A stretch of 64,000 nt of DNA from Gyrodactylus bullatarudis (lineage: Eukaryota > Platyhelminthes > Monogenea > Gyrodactylidea > Gyrodactylidae): assembly GCA_012064415.1 (NCBI GenBank), contig SSNU01000024.1, positions 62,001 through 126,000 on the forward strand. Direction: 5' to 3'. Shown here piece after piece: positions 33,501 through 46,619 of the stretch. A program made the translations under genes and the position numbers. Position 1 is the stretch's first letter. Every line of letters starts with the position of its first letter. Under the pieces are notes generated by a model that made no database searches, had not been told where the DNA came from, and saw nothing but the letters and a program-made list of their open reading frames with translations.

Positions 33501-36500
33501 GGCTGAAGATTATAAATATGCTTAGAAAATTACATGCTAAGTTGTGTTATCATGCTATCTCCCAGAATAAAAATTTGTAATTTAAAATATGTATGAATCG
33601 TAGCTTCCATCGAGTTTATTCTTCTGGAAAGAATGAATAAATCTGTACATACAAATCATTTTACATCGGAAAAGGGTGGTGTAGTCGCTGGGGATACATT
33701 GCTGGGTAAAATGAGACACGAGGAATTTAGATTAAATCTCTGCTTCTGCGCGATTCCTCCAGTAGTCATTGCTCAAATGTGCATAGTACGAATTCCCCCC
33801 TCCCAGAAATAAATGGTACATAAATTATTTTTCCAAATTATCTTAAAAATATTAATGGAAGCATGAAGACACAACAAGCAACCAGCATTGCATTCATAAG
33901 GGAAATTAATTCAGGGACATAAAGAAGACTAAAGTAAACAGTGAGCACTTCTACCACTCTTGATCGAAAAGACTTTCCAAAAGTACAGTTGATTTGGCAG
34001 ATGACTAATCTCATGTCTCTGCAATAGTTCGTTTTGTTGATTTCAAGTTTTGGATAAAATTTTTCTCAAGTATTTTGTGTAAGATTTTGTGCAAGCGAAC
34101 AACGTTATAGTCAATCCAAGATTTAATAATTAATCGTAATTAACTCAGCTCACCTCGGACACTTGCTGTCCTGATGCAGTTATAGAGGATGGCCAACTCT
34201 CCAAATATTTGACCAGTTGTCATTTCCCTGATTTTTTTGCCAGCCTTGGACACTTCAACGATGCCATCTGAAAGGAAATCAATCAAATTTCATCGATTTA
34301 ATAATTTCAGCTTATCGATAGGTTTTTTAAATATTTTATTCTCAAATGCTAGAAAATCTTGAAAACTAAATTTGAATGAGGTGTGAATATAGAGATATAT
34401 ATACGATCCCATATATGATCCCATTCGAAGATATTAAGTAAATAAATTCGGGAAAATGCTGAAATTTTATGCAAAACTAAGCACGCTAAGCATACCTAAC
34501 CACTCAGGATTAAAGAGCTGAGGGGGTGTACTTGAGTAATACTTCCTACCACACTCCTTGAGTCTGTCCAAGCGAAGGGAATCAAAATGTTAAAGTGTAG
34601 TCACTTTCACCCATGTAGGACTAAGAGTAGGCAAAGAATTGAAGATTTAACTTGATAATTAAATTAAAATCGAGACAGTTTTTCAAAATGAAACGAGAAA
34701 AATAAAACACAAAGAAGTCGAGGGGATTTGTGACAGAGAGCTTATGCTATCCTCCTTGTTTTGAGCATAGGCAACATGTCTTAATCACAAGATAAGCTCT
34801 TTATGTCTCTTAGCTAAGTCTTGGATAAATACAACGTAGATTCGTCTGTTCTCTTGGGAGAATATTACTGTATTCACTAACTGAAAGAATGTCGTTTATT
34901 TACTCATCCATTCGTTGTCTTGATCGGACAATATTGAGTGAGTGTGTTTACTCAATCTCTCTACAGAAAGATTATTACGATGAGAAGACAACAGATGTTA
35001 ACCAATCTTCTCAATGATACAATTGCAGACTGACTGTAAAGAGAACATTTTAAAAAGTGTCTAATTTCTTTCTTTCTTCACTAATGAAAACTATATACTA
35101 AGCTAGAGCCTTTGCACATGTGCCAGAATCTTGGATTACTTTTATTTATCTCGCCTGAAACCCTTCAATATTAACACAGTTCTACCGATCTTGATTTTTT
35201 ATTGACCACTCTGTACTTTCTCGGACATAGGTTTCAATTAAATTTGAATGTTTTTTTTAATCTTTCAAATAAAAAAATCTTATTTTATCGTGAAAGTTGC
35301 AAATTGAAACTCACTGCCAATAACGTAGAGAATGGAGCCGGTCTCTTCCTCCTTAATGATCCAAGAGTTCTTTTCGTAGAATATTGGATATATGGCGTTG
35401 ATTATTTCGTCAACTTGCTCTGGAGCGTAGTGCTTCATCAGATCGTTATTGGCGATCCCCTTGCGTATAAGGTCTTTGATTCTAATCGGATAATATCAAT
35501 AATTATAATTCATACTAAACTATTAGAGTGTGAAGGAATAATTTGCCATTGGCAATCTATTTTTTTATCCCTACAGAGGAATCTTGAGAAGAAAAATCAT
35601 AAATTCATTGATAAGTAAGTTAAGTGTATTTTCCATTCCCAAGTTTCCTAAAGCATTTGCACGCAATAATAATAATCATAAGAGAGTATACAGACAGCAT
35701 TTCGATCATGTAGGGGAAAATTAAGATAAATGAGACACGTTAGCTATAGACAATCTAAGCCTAATTGACATGAAGATGAGAATTTACTGAAGAACTCTTT
35801 ATTTATCTCCGGAAAGTCTGGAAAAAATAATAATTTTTTGAAAATTCAATCTGACCCAAATCTGGCCGTATTTTTCAAATCCAAAATTGTCATCGATTTC
35901 AAAGATTGTTTAGCGGTTAAATGCTTATATTTAGGGATCAACATTAGGCGAAGATTTTGAACTTGCCTGCTGAATATCACAAAAGTTCGTCATTCCTGTG
36001 TGAAATCGGATCATTAAAATTTTCTGATTAAGACAAGGGAAAATTATCCAGAATTTAACGCTTCAACTTTTTCTTGTGATCAGTAAGATTGTCTCAACCT
36101 CTACGGTCGAATTCGAGATCTTTGTCTATCCTAAATACATCAACATTTAACTACCCAGTAAAATAAATCTTGGGTTCGAATCAATAAAAATCTTCAGTTC
36201 AAAATTCGAAAAAATGTGTTTTTGACGCCAAATCGAAATTAGAAAGCATGCATCATTCGAGAAAAGCTTTATCACATTTGAATTTTGTTAAAATCGTACA
36301 ATTTTGTAAATTCCCAACTATTTTATATTTCCGATGTTTTTTCTTCACGTTTTTGGTGGGAATCTGGTTTTAAATAAAGACATACTCAACTAACAAGACA
36401 TCGTTGTGATGAAATATCAAAAAAGGGTGGCTACAATCTATTCATTTGGCTTCCCGAGAGAGGGGAATCCTTAGAAATCCCTTCATTAGTAGAGGTGAGA

Positions 36501-39500
36501 TTAGTAATTTCATATTGAAATAGGAAACTGTATCCCTGTGCAATGCATAAAATGTTTTCTTCTTTATTCTTCTATTTGGTAGGAAATTTTATTTACTCCC
36601 ATAAGACTACAACTGGGAATATGAGTGAGTGAATAAAATTATAATTAAATTAGACAAATAAATTAGCTGGATCATCAGCTGACAGGGTGTTTAACCATTT
36701 GATAAAAAGGGTAAACAAAGATTCCTGTTCAAGACATTGTGAATGTATGTAACTGGTCTATATATTCATGTACAAAGTTTTGTGTGTGTGTGTGTGTGTG
36801 TGTGTGTTGTTTATAGGAATGTAGAAGAGTCTCAGATATCGATAGAACAATAATGATCATAATTGTATTCTCATGAAACTGGTCCGCCAACCCATCTCTA
36901 ACCACTTCTTCAGTGAATCTGGTTCCCATCTGAATAGAAATATTTTTTCAAGAGAAACTAAATTTTTACTTTTGCTGCCATGGGAAAGTTCTCATCCATT
37001 CTGGAGTTCCAGTGTACGAGGGACGGATGATGTTGGAAAAGTTGAACCTGATTGAAATCCCAACCCCCGTACTCATTTTACTTTTGATATGTAAAAGGGG
37101 GGGGGTAGAGAGAGAGAGAGATAGCTTGTGATTGAGTATTGTCGGCAAGATAGAAAGACTCCCTATTTAAAATGGAAGGGACTATGGTAACTATGGAGTT
37201 AGTGGGCGAAAAGAATTGATCAAGTCTAAGGTTAAGCTACTAATTGATATAATAATGATTTTTACAAAAACCTCGATTTTTTCATCAAAAATTCGAACAT
37301 TTTAAAGATTTTCTGGAATCCTACTCATGTTGCCCACTTTTACCAGTTGAAGAAAAATATCCGAACTTTGAGTTTTTTAGGACCACAATAAGAGAAAGAA
37401 ATCAAATATGCTGAATTTGTTTCAGTGTATAACTTTATCAATGTTTGAGAATCAATATTCGATTTTTAAACATTTTTACTACTTGAAATTAATGATATTT
37501 CGACAAATCAAAATACCTCGAAAATGATGGATGTTACGAAAATTTCTCAGCAATATTCGGCTTTCTTGCCTTATTGTGATCCTGAAAATCAACTTTTGAT
37601 CACTCTCTCACTTTGAAATCAGTAAAAATTTCCAGTTCAAAGTTCTAAATAATCTTTAACACGATCGAATTTTTGAGAAAAAATATCAAGGTTTTCGTAA
37701 TAATCATAATAATCTATTCATTTTACCACCATTTTCGAGGCAGGCTTCACAACACAGATCAAGAGTTACTGATGTAAAATTTTACGTTGATTCCAAATAT
37801 GCCAAAAAATCCCATCGAATGAAAAGGTTATTTGAGTTTAAGTGTACTTGATCAACTTTTGAATGGTTTTATTTTTTCATGCAGCTAAAAGTACAAATCT
37901 CTTTCGTCTTGCTTAGAACTGATAGTTCTAGTCCTTGGAATCTTTTAAGAATGTCCTCTCTGAGATAAAAAAACATGAAGAATCAGACAGACAAATCAAG
38001 AGTAAAAAGAGATTATTAATATTTGGATATCAGGGTGGGAATGATATCTCTCTTCCCTTACGGATTGCTCTATACTCTTGTAAATTAAGAAGAAAAAAGG
38101 AGAGGGAAAGATTTCCTCTCTTTCAGCATTTAATTGATGATGAATTTCGATCACTTCCCATCCATTCCTTTTACCTTTAGACTTGATCATGACGATGTGA
38201 AAAAACATGAGAAAATAAAGGAATTTCTGCCCATCAAACATGCAGTAAGAAAAAGGACCAAAAGAATTAATTGATACTCTAAATATATGGTACATAGTTA
38301 GTACATGTTTTTTTTTACTTTCCCAAGAAAGAGGATGATGGATCAAGAAGAAATTCGATCAAAAAAAAAGAATATTTCCTTTATCCTCGAAATGTATAGT
38401 CCTTTTGAAAGGAATGCCTACATTAATTGCATAAAATTTCGAATTACAGCTACATGTATTTTTGAAACTTGGGAATTCCCTCTCAAAAGCTAATTCTTTC
38501 CATGATTTAATTTGATGACTAATTGAGAAATTTGATTAATCTCGTGAAATAAATTTCATTGGTTAACAGCTTGATTTGACCTCTAACCTGATAGGTTGAG
38601 ATTAAAAGTATGCCTTTTCATCATTAGTCTCCCTTGAGATGAGGAAGTTTTAGTTCGAAAAGAAATGCGATTTGTTTATTGAAGCTGACAAGTTTTAAAG
38701 CTATTTAAATTCAAATGGACTCAGATTAGTTGATGAAAAGTAAGGCAATTATTTTTTTCAAAATTAAAATAGTGAATTTGAACATACAGGTATAAACATC
38801 AAATTTTATGGCAGAAGACAATGTCCGATCAATTTGAAATTGGTCCAAATCGAAAGAGAAGAAAATTTTGAAAATTGAAATATGTCAAGAAATTTGAATA
38901 TTTCATCCAAATAAGAGCGTGAGTTGAATCTAAAACCCAAATTTACCATCAAATTTCAGGATTTTTTTTCAATGAACTCAACTTGATTTAAGATTTTATG
39001 CGCTAATTTTTGCTTTCTGCCGCACACATATATCAAGGATTTAATTGATTCTACTAATTGATTTTGAGTAATTTTTAATTCAGAATCAACATGAAATTTT
39101 GGATCAGAATCACTTTATTTTATTTTAGTACCTTTTGATCGAAAAAAAGTGACACGCCGTGTAATCGAAAATTTCAAATGGTTAGATTTCCTACAGTAAT
39201 GGCGAATTTCAGTGAACTTCTACAGATGAATTCGAATTCTTCGTTCAATGTTGATCCCAAATATCATTATTTAACAGCTTTGAATCATCGAAATCGATAA
39301 AAATTATGGGTTCAAAAGTTGAAAAAGTGGAAATTTGGTACATTTTTGAAATTCGAGAAACGGCCTAATTTTGGTCAGATTGAATTTTTTTTGAATATCA
39401 ACAAATTATTGGCTCGTTCTGTTTTAGAATTCAAAAATTATTTTTTTCTGTGAATCTGGAGAAAATTATTGAGTTTTTTTAAAAAAAATAGTAAATTCTC

Positions 39501-42500
39501 ATCTTCATGTCAATTAGGTTTACATTAGGGCCAAATGTACATTTCTTAAATAATCATCAGTGGCAATATTTTAATACAGATAAAAGTTAAGCCAATAATT
39601 TACAAGCTATGAATAAAATAGCAATAGTGGAGAGAAAGTGAAAAAGCTTACATAGGCCAAGGTAGTTGAAGATTAAACAAATAGTTTTTCTGAGCACATA
39701 AGTGTATTGCCACTGATGATAAAGAAATGTACATTTGGCCCTAATATATATTTGTTATTTTGATAGTCTTAAGACTAACGGAATAGTTTGATAAACTTGT
39801 TACCAGGTTTCAAGATTAAAAAGCTAATCAGGTATAAAATAAAGCTTGCTGATCTTGACACTGGGTAATAAGATTGGTTGACTGAATTAATTTTTTCTAA
39901 AATATAATATCATAAATTATGATTCATAATACAGGTTCGTAAACTGTTTGATTTCTAATAAATCCTTCAATGTTGTTTATCATTTAGGAAATAAATCTCA
40001 GAATTCGAAAATTCAAAAGGCTTTCTTAAGGCTATGAAGATTTTCTATCAAACAATTCAATTGTGTAGGATCCGGAATTGAGACTTCTTATACAGTGCAC
40101 TGCGGAACTCATGGATTCCAGAGAATAAGACGTATCAAGCGTTGAAATTCAGCATTCAATAGTATTAATTTTTCGTAAGGATTTTAAATGAATAGTTCGT
40201 TAAATTTGCTACCGGAATAGCAGGTTAGTGATTTAAATTGGATTTTCCGACGTATTTCAAAATTTACGTGAATATTTTAATCATAAATTAATCCAACAAT
40301 GATATGCCATAGAAAATCTCATGTAAAACTCAGAGATTATTTTGTTTGGCTCACTAAAGACTTGCTAAGGCTAGAGGAGAAGACTCTTTTCTAGTTTATA
40401 AATTGATACCTAGAAAGAGCTGCAACTTACAAGTAAGCAGGTTATCTATACAAGAGCGGAAGATCATGATCTGTTACAACTCTAAGTTGTATGAGTGGTG
40501 TGTGAATATATATTCTATTTGAGCTAACTATCCCTAACGTAGGATTGAGAACCTAGGAGAAGATAGAAGGACACGAGGAGACCTAAAGGAGAATTAGTAT
40601 ACTGAATTACTGTTCTTGCTTAGAAGATAGTTTAACAAGAATCTGTATTGCATCTCCAGCTGATTTGCATTTTATTGTTGTATGCAAGAAATTAGGAGAA
40701 AGATAAGATGGGACCAAGTAAGAGAATGACTTTTCAAAAGGAAATCTCTAGTAGTTATTAGTGTGAGGATAAAACCGAACCAATAGGATAGTTTTCTTGA
40801 TTTACGAGGGAACAGGGAAATGTTCGATAAATCTATCTGTATTAGTAAAAGTAGATTTTTTTGAGAGATAACCAACCCCTTCTACAACGCCTCTATTTCA
40901 GACCTTATTTTCAATGGTTTTTATCAAAGGGAAAAAATAAAAGCTTTCAGATAGAGAGAGTCTAGATTAGAAGCTTTGGAAAAATAATTTACAGATTACA
41001 TTTCAAGCTGAATTGAGTTAGAAAACTGATTTTGTGTCTAATATATAAAAAGAGAAGTAGTTGTCAATTAATTACAGATCTAACAGATCTAATTGATTCA
41101 TCTATAGGGTAGGAAGATCTTTTTCATAGATGTCACAAAAAGGATGCCTTTTCGTTGTAATTCCAATCGGATATTAACAATTTTCTTCCTCCCTCAAAGA
41201 AGACACCCACAAATCATCAGAATCACTTTTCTCTATGATCCTAGTTCGTATTTTTTTCGGATTAAAAAATCTCTCCTGAGTTAAGTAGGAGTTTAGCTCC
41301 TTGAAATGTCAATTAAAATTTAACAAGAGAATTATATATTTTATAGAGGTATGTGTTACATTTCGCCAGGTCTCGTCAGTCTCAATTCCTGGCTCAATAT
41401 TTTTAAATAAAACTTGTTGCAATGTAATGTCTATGAATGAAATTTTTAAAACCTTCTCTTGAGTAATTCGAATTGATGGAAAAACCAAAAGAATCTTTTC
41501 TAGTATTCAGGTAGAAAAGGAAAAAATTAAAAATCAATTGGGCCATGGTAGTTCTAAATTGTGTGTCTGTAGTCCTTTTGAATACACACAGATTTGAATA
41601 TCTTCCCTCATAATGTAGGACTTGTCTCTGATTCTGAGGTCCGTCAGTTGGTTGCCTCACACCTGTATCTGTCGAACTATTCAAATATTTATTGATCCTA
41701 ATCGCTAACCTTCTCTCTACGTTCGACCTATTTATATCTAGCTCCGCAATGATGCCTCAAGGATTATGAGGGTTGTTACTTTGGAAATGATTCTTATTAA
41801 TTTTAAAAATACTTGAAATAGAACCTAGGGTAAATCGAAATGCTCACAAGATTATCTACTAATCGGTGAATGGCGTTAAAAGCTTAGATTTGACACAGTT
41901 CTATCCGCAAAATCGATACAAACCTACACTAGCTAGTGACTGAGAGGGAATTGTTGTTCTTGTTTGTTTTTATATCCAGATCGTTAACAATATTTTTTAT
42001 CACAGTAACAGAATTTGAATTGAGTATGAGATGGGAGAAGGGAGGGGGGCTGGAAATCTCAATTATCCTGTCAAATTGGACTGCAAAAATATTAAAATTA
42101 GTTTTATTGATTCAGTTTCAGCGTCTCCTCTTGCAGCTTATTCTTTGGTACTAGTTTCAGAGACAATAACATCATGTCTAGTTAATCTTTTGTCTATCGT
42201 TTAGTGAATCTACAGTTATTTTTATTATTGGGTCCTTCTTTTGATACAAATCCCAACTTTCTCTGAATAAGTAATTAGCACGATTTTGATCGAATATGAT
42301 TAACAGGTTGAAACTAGTCCCAAAGGCCGCCAGATAAAACAAGAAAGTTGGACTCAACTTATTACGTATAAGGTTATAATTATTAAGATACTAAAGGAAC
42401 AGAAGCTAGGAATAAATTGAGAAGATTACAGAATAGATGGTGATTGCGTGTAATCACTCATTTCGTGTGTGGAATTCCCAGCTTTTAGGCAATAAACAAA

Positions 42501-45500
42501 CTTGTTATGATAGACGTGCATGTAAGGCAGTAAATATGCAATTTCTAGCATTACCAATGACTTGGATAAATTTGCGATATACAACCCAAGTGAGCCTACT
42601 CAGTCATTCGGGTTTTATTGGTAGTTGAATGATTTTCTTCTCATTTACACAAACCTTTTATATAACTTGATGGGCTGAGAAATTTCCTTGAATTATTTGG
42701 AGTATAAATTTATTCACTACTATTTTATCACTAAATCACTATTTTTGAATAAACAAAAAATCAATAAAAAGTACACATAAGTGCCAAATTAATATTAAAA
42801 GTTGGCATATATAACTAGACTGTTATGGCATTTCTCAACTCAAACCTTGATTTCACTGTTTCCAATTGGACTGTTGTTCAGAGAAAAAAAACAGATAATG
42901 TCACCCTACTCATAAGTAAACTCTTGTCCTAGATTTGAGAGCAGAGTAATTTCATTGAGAGTTATCACTCAAAACAATGGAAAATGTCACATTTGTGTGT
43001 GTGTGTGTAAGCTATTGTAAAATTATAATATTCTAGCATATTATTATTATAAGGCATAGTAAGAGGCAAACACATATTCAGTATAATGAGTCTCCCCTTT
43101 GGGAGGAAACGTGATTTATCCCTCAAAGTATACATTGCCTTCAGAGGATGGATATAGGAAAAAGTGTGAAGATTTATTATCACAATTGCAATAGACGTTT
43201 AGAATCATTACAGATGAAGAAGAAAAAGAAGAAGGAGAGAGAGGTCGTCAGCCAAAAGTAAGACACAAAGGAATTAATTAATAGATAATTCAGGCTACAT
43301 TTCAATCTGACGAGGAAGACAAGAAAATAAATACAAAATCAAAAAGGATATTACTACTAGTAATCTCCAAGATAACATGGTAATTAAACTCTCGTTAACA
43401 CACCCCCTGTTTTTTACAACTTGTATTCTCTTGTTTGAAATAAAATGAATAAAGTTGGTTTATATGAAGTTGGGAATCTATGGTTATTACAGAAATCTCG
43501 ATTTTTTCAATAAGAATTCGAACATGTTAAAGATTTTTTGGAATCCTACTCATGTTGCCCACTTTTACCAGTTGAAGAAAAAAATTCCGAAAAAAAATTA
43601 TTTTTATGAATTTTTCAAATTCCCATTTGGCGCCAAAATTCCATTTTTTGGACTTTAAGCTGGAAATTTTTATTGATTTGAAAGTGGGAGGTTGATCAAA
43701 AGAGATTTTTCACGACAAAACAAGAAAGCTGACTAGCACAGTCAAATTACCGACAGTTACCCCATTTTCGAGAGATTTTGAATTATCGAAATTTCATTGA
43801 TTTTCAAGTAGTGAAAATGATCAAAAAGTCGAATTTCAGCTCCCAAACGATAATAAGGCTATGTATCAGATAAAATTCAGGTGAATTGATTTTCTTGTCT
43901 AATCTTGATCCTGAAAAACATCAACCTCAGACTTTCAAATCAATAAAAAATTTCAGTTCAAAGTTCAAAAAAATGGGAATTTGTAAAATGACGATATTTT
44001 TCAATAAAATAATTTTTTCTTCAAAAGGTGAAAGTGGGCAACTTGAGTAGGATTCCAAAACATCTTTAACATTTTCGAATTCTTATTGAAAAAATCGAGA
44101 TTTCTGTAAAAGCCACAAAATCCCAACTTCATATCAATTAGCTTTACAAAATCAAAAGTCAAGTAAGAGGCTGAAAAATAAATTCGTTTACCATGTCAAG
44201 AGGAAAAGTAAATCTTCTGATTGAATACAACTAGGATAATATATAAAAGCAATTTGAGCTCATTTGATATTCCTGGATCTCCTCCTTTCTCCATGTTTAT
44301 CTGGTTTCAAAATGTATATTGTATTTCGTATTTAATAGCTTAACAAGTTTTTTTCACCTTGAAGTCAACATTCTAACCTTCTTCTACCAGGTCCAATTAT
44401 AGAAAGAATATGGAACGTGACTTTTGGAAGTTGTTAAACATATTCACTATTAATGAATTTTATTACTTGAAAGTAGTTATTTATCCTTTTTGATTTTCAT
44501 TTCTTTCTTTTGTGTGTTGGTCTTTAGAAAGGTGTTGAGGGAATCTTAGAGATGGACGCCCCAGAATTCTCTCCAAGTGTTTTTATTATTTGACGAAAGA
44601 GGGAAAGAGTAGAAAGACTCAAATGAGAATAGGACAATTTTTTAACACAATTATCAATTTGGGAAAATGAATCGATACAGTTTGTATTTATTCCGCAATT
44701 CAGCAGTGAATAGATGAATTTTTTTCCTATTGTTAATTAATACAAAACTGTGTTCAGATTCCCCAGACGAGAAACCAAATATGGAGGAGTGAGGGAATCT
44801 GAATTAATTGACGAATTTCATCCCTTCAATGTAGTTTTTATACCTAGGTTGATCTTGTTTTTTTCATTTAGCCCAAAAAACTTTTCATAAACATGTCACC
44901 ATAGTGATGAACCAATAGAGGAAAATAATAATAATTGGTCAATAGATATCCTTAATAATAAATAGGTAAGTAAGTAAGTAAGCATAATAATATACTGATC
45001 TAAAAATGTATCAGATAGGCAATCCCCTCTCCCCTTAACCAATTGGTAATGGCTAGCATGATTTTCATGGTTAGGCAAAAGTCAACTTTCTATTTCTCGA
45101 CCATTTTTACTGATTGAAAATTGATAAACTAGAATGTCTATTGGAGATCCTTGGAGAAAAACTTTTGATTCCTCGCACACCTCAAGTTGTTGTTGTTAAA
45201 AATGTCTCCTATTTGAATTGGTCTCAATTGAAAAACTCTTTGTAATAATCCTTACTTTCCAAAATTCATCGAGACCATAGCTTTATAAAGAGGGGAACTC
45301 ACGATTTCGATTTGGGGTAGACATTCTTGACGCCATTCTTGGTGTCATTCTGGGCAAGGAGAAATTGGCTAGACTCCCCAGATATGGCCAGACGTTTGAT
45401 GCGTCGTTTAACATTGAGCGTGGCCTCCTCGTGTGGTGAGGCAACATCTGTCATTTTTGCATTGACACCACCAGTTCCGTTACAGAGAGTCTCACTCTGT

Positions 45501-46318
45501 CCAAAAATTTTCAATGCTTTCCGATCAGCATTACTTTCACTCTGGTCATTGGCCATCTTCCCCTCTGATGCCTCTTGATACTTCTTCCGATAGTTTAGCG
45601 CTAGTTCGTTCTCCAGATTGGCCAGGTACTGGTCTTTCTCATCGAGGGCCTTGTACAACTTTCTGATGATTACTTTTTGACGTTTCAACTCGTCATTCTT
45701 TATGGTAATCAGCTCGTTGAGACTGCGCATGTTGTGGTAAACTTCTGGATAGTTTTTCATTGTGGAAATGTTCCTCTTCACAGTGCCTGGATACTGATGA
45801 TACTGCAGATGATGGTGATGATCAATGGGTATGATGTCAAGGGAAGAGGCCTGCGTCTGATTGCCATAAGAAGGTAGTTGCATTGACACCGGGTTAGGGT
45901 TACTACAACTACTGTTAATGTTGTAGGCCAGGCGATCATCGGAACCGTACACTATGGAGGAATTATTAAAGCTCTTCCTACGGCCCAGTGTTCCCACTGA
46001 GGACGAGACCATCTGTTTACCCTGATAATTGTAGGGAATACGGTCATTGGGATGTGGTATTATTTCATGTGAGTTATTATTATTATTACTGGAGTTGTTG
46101 TATCCATTGAAGCCTTGATGATGTGGACCTGGGCCTTCGTAATCACTAAAGTATACATGTTTCATTACTGCCACTGATGTCCGGGAGGGATAAAAGTCGT
46201 TGGAGTATCTATCATCTGAATTTCCATCACGCAGCATAGTCCAAGAGTGGAATGACTCGTCAATCTGACGAGATCCCCAATATTCATATTCACAAATTAT
46301 CCACCAATCAAAATTCAT
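30576..46318 (-). CDS. PRKG1: cGMP-dependent protein kinase (PKG I / foraging type)
   Basis: Thirteen exons: 45303-46318, 35315-35481, 34154-34267, 33111-33216, 32694-32835, 32556-32650, 32426-32494, 32280-32357, 31874-31973, 31217-31588, 31017-31180, 30853-30975 and 30576-30798, giving 922 aa. Order: an Asn/Ser/His-rich N-terminus (~200 aa); a leucine zipper ([20 protein letters not shown]); a pseudosubstrate-like [13 protein letters not shown] with [18 protein letters not shown] with [15 protein letters not shown]; and the kinase with [24 protein letters not shown] and the terminal SGWDKDF. It phosphorylates Ser/Thr targets on cGMP binding. The third Gly of the ATP loop is Ala. The N-terminal exon is split from the rest by a 9.8 kb intron. 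Confidence 0.95.
35757..36340 (+). repeat. Dispersed repeat family F, copy 1
   Basis: Begins CCTAATTGACATGAAGATGA. It matches the reverse complement of 38870-39523 over most of its length with substitutions and gaps (shared: AATTCAATCTGACC, GGGATCAACATT, ATCGATTTC). Noncoding. The two copies are in opposite orientation in the same intron. Confidence 0.6.
36781..36807. repeat. TG microsatellite
   Basis: About 13 TG units inside the large PKG intron. A shorter TG run lies at 42995-43008. Confidence 0.9.
37255..37715. repeat. Repeat family D, diverged copy
   Basis: The left part (to ~37362) matches 43488-43585 closely, including CATGTTGCCCACTTTTACCA. The right part (37651-37715) contains the inverted counterpart (ATCTTTAACACGATCGAAT). 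It is therefore an older copy of the foldback element at 43455-44147. The inner sequence near 37577 (TGATCACTCTCTCAC) also occurs at 23418-23435. Confidence 0.65.
38870..39523 (-). repeat. Dispersed repeat family F, copy 2 (inverted)
   Basis: The reverse complement of this segment aligns with 35757-36340. Its end (39491-39518) carries the shared terminal sequence around TCTTCATGTCAATTAGG. A small MITE (39528-39741) sits directly after this end. Confidence 0.6.
39528..39741. mobile_element. Short MITE with TA target duplication
   Basis: 214 bp with inverted ends of about 40 bases beginning GGGCCAAATGTACATTTCTT, and a shared inner part containing CAGTGGCAATA. It is flanked by TA on both sides (39526-39527 and 39742-39743), as expected for Tc1/mariner-mobilised elements. 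No coding capacity. Confidence 0.75.
43455..44147. repeat. Foldback element family D, ~690 bp
   Basis: Inverted arms of about 125 bases: left 43455-43582, right about 44020-44147. Each contains ATATGAAGTTGGGA, AGAAATCTCGATTTTTTCAA and CAACATGAGTAGGATTCC-like sequence in opposite orientation. The interior is noncoding. A diverged copy lies at 37255-37715. Confidence 0.7.
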
Positions 46319-46619
46319 CTCTAATTTGATTGGTCACATTGTTTTTTTTAGCATCTCAGCTATAACTAGGTTAGTGTTCCCTCTCTTTCGACGTTTAATT
46401 TTCATTTGAAGTTTCTCTGGTTAGAAACTCTAATCACTCTATTTGTAATAATATATCCCTTACAGCTAAACGAGTAGAATAATTTTGTTTGATCTCGGAA
46501 AATACATGTCCGAATATGAGGATAAACTGTATATGTTTTTTCTATTCTATTCTAAAAATGTTAAATGAGTGAAAAATCAAATCATCAATAAGTTAAAATC
46601 TTTATAGATATAGATATTT
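46319..46619. other. Spacer between PKG start and COQ8 end
   Basis: 301 bases of promoter-side DNA of PKG (left) and 3' untranslated DNA of COQ8 (right), both on the minus strand. No feature stands out. Confidence 0.5.

Larger units (their letters stand above)
35482..45302. other. Giant first intron of PKG, repeat-filled
   Basis: 9821 nt between the PKG N-terminal exon and CNB-A. It contains at least five repeat copies (listed separately), a TG microsatellite and a GTAA run (44966-44982). Open frames here (for example minus 41403-41684 and 36729-36929, plus 42437-42628) have no homology I recognise. An alternative first exon or enhancer could lie here, as in other animals' PKG genes, but I see no direct sign of one. 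Confidence 0.7.

Noticed and set aside
36729..36929. Minus frame starting [14 protein letters not shown] after a CTATTCAG, as an alternative PKG exon
   Set aside because: It runs into the CA/TG microsatellite, has no donor in phase with the next PKG exon, and resembles no PKG N-terminus.
41403..41684. 93-codon minus frame in the PKG intron
   Set aside because: No recognisable family, no splice signals tying it to PKG, and no promoter. It could be a chance frame.
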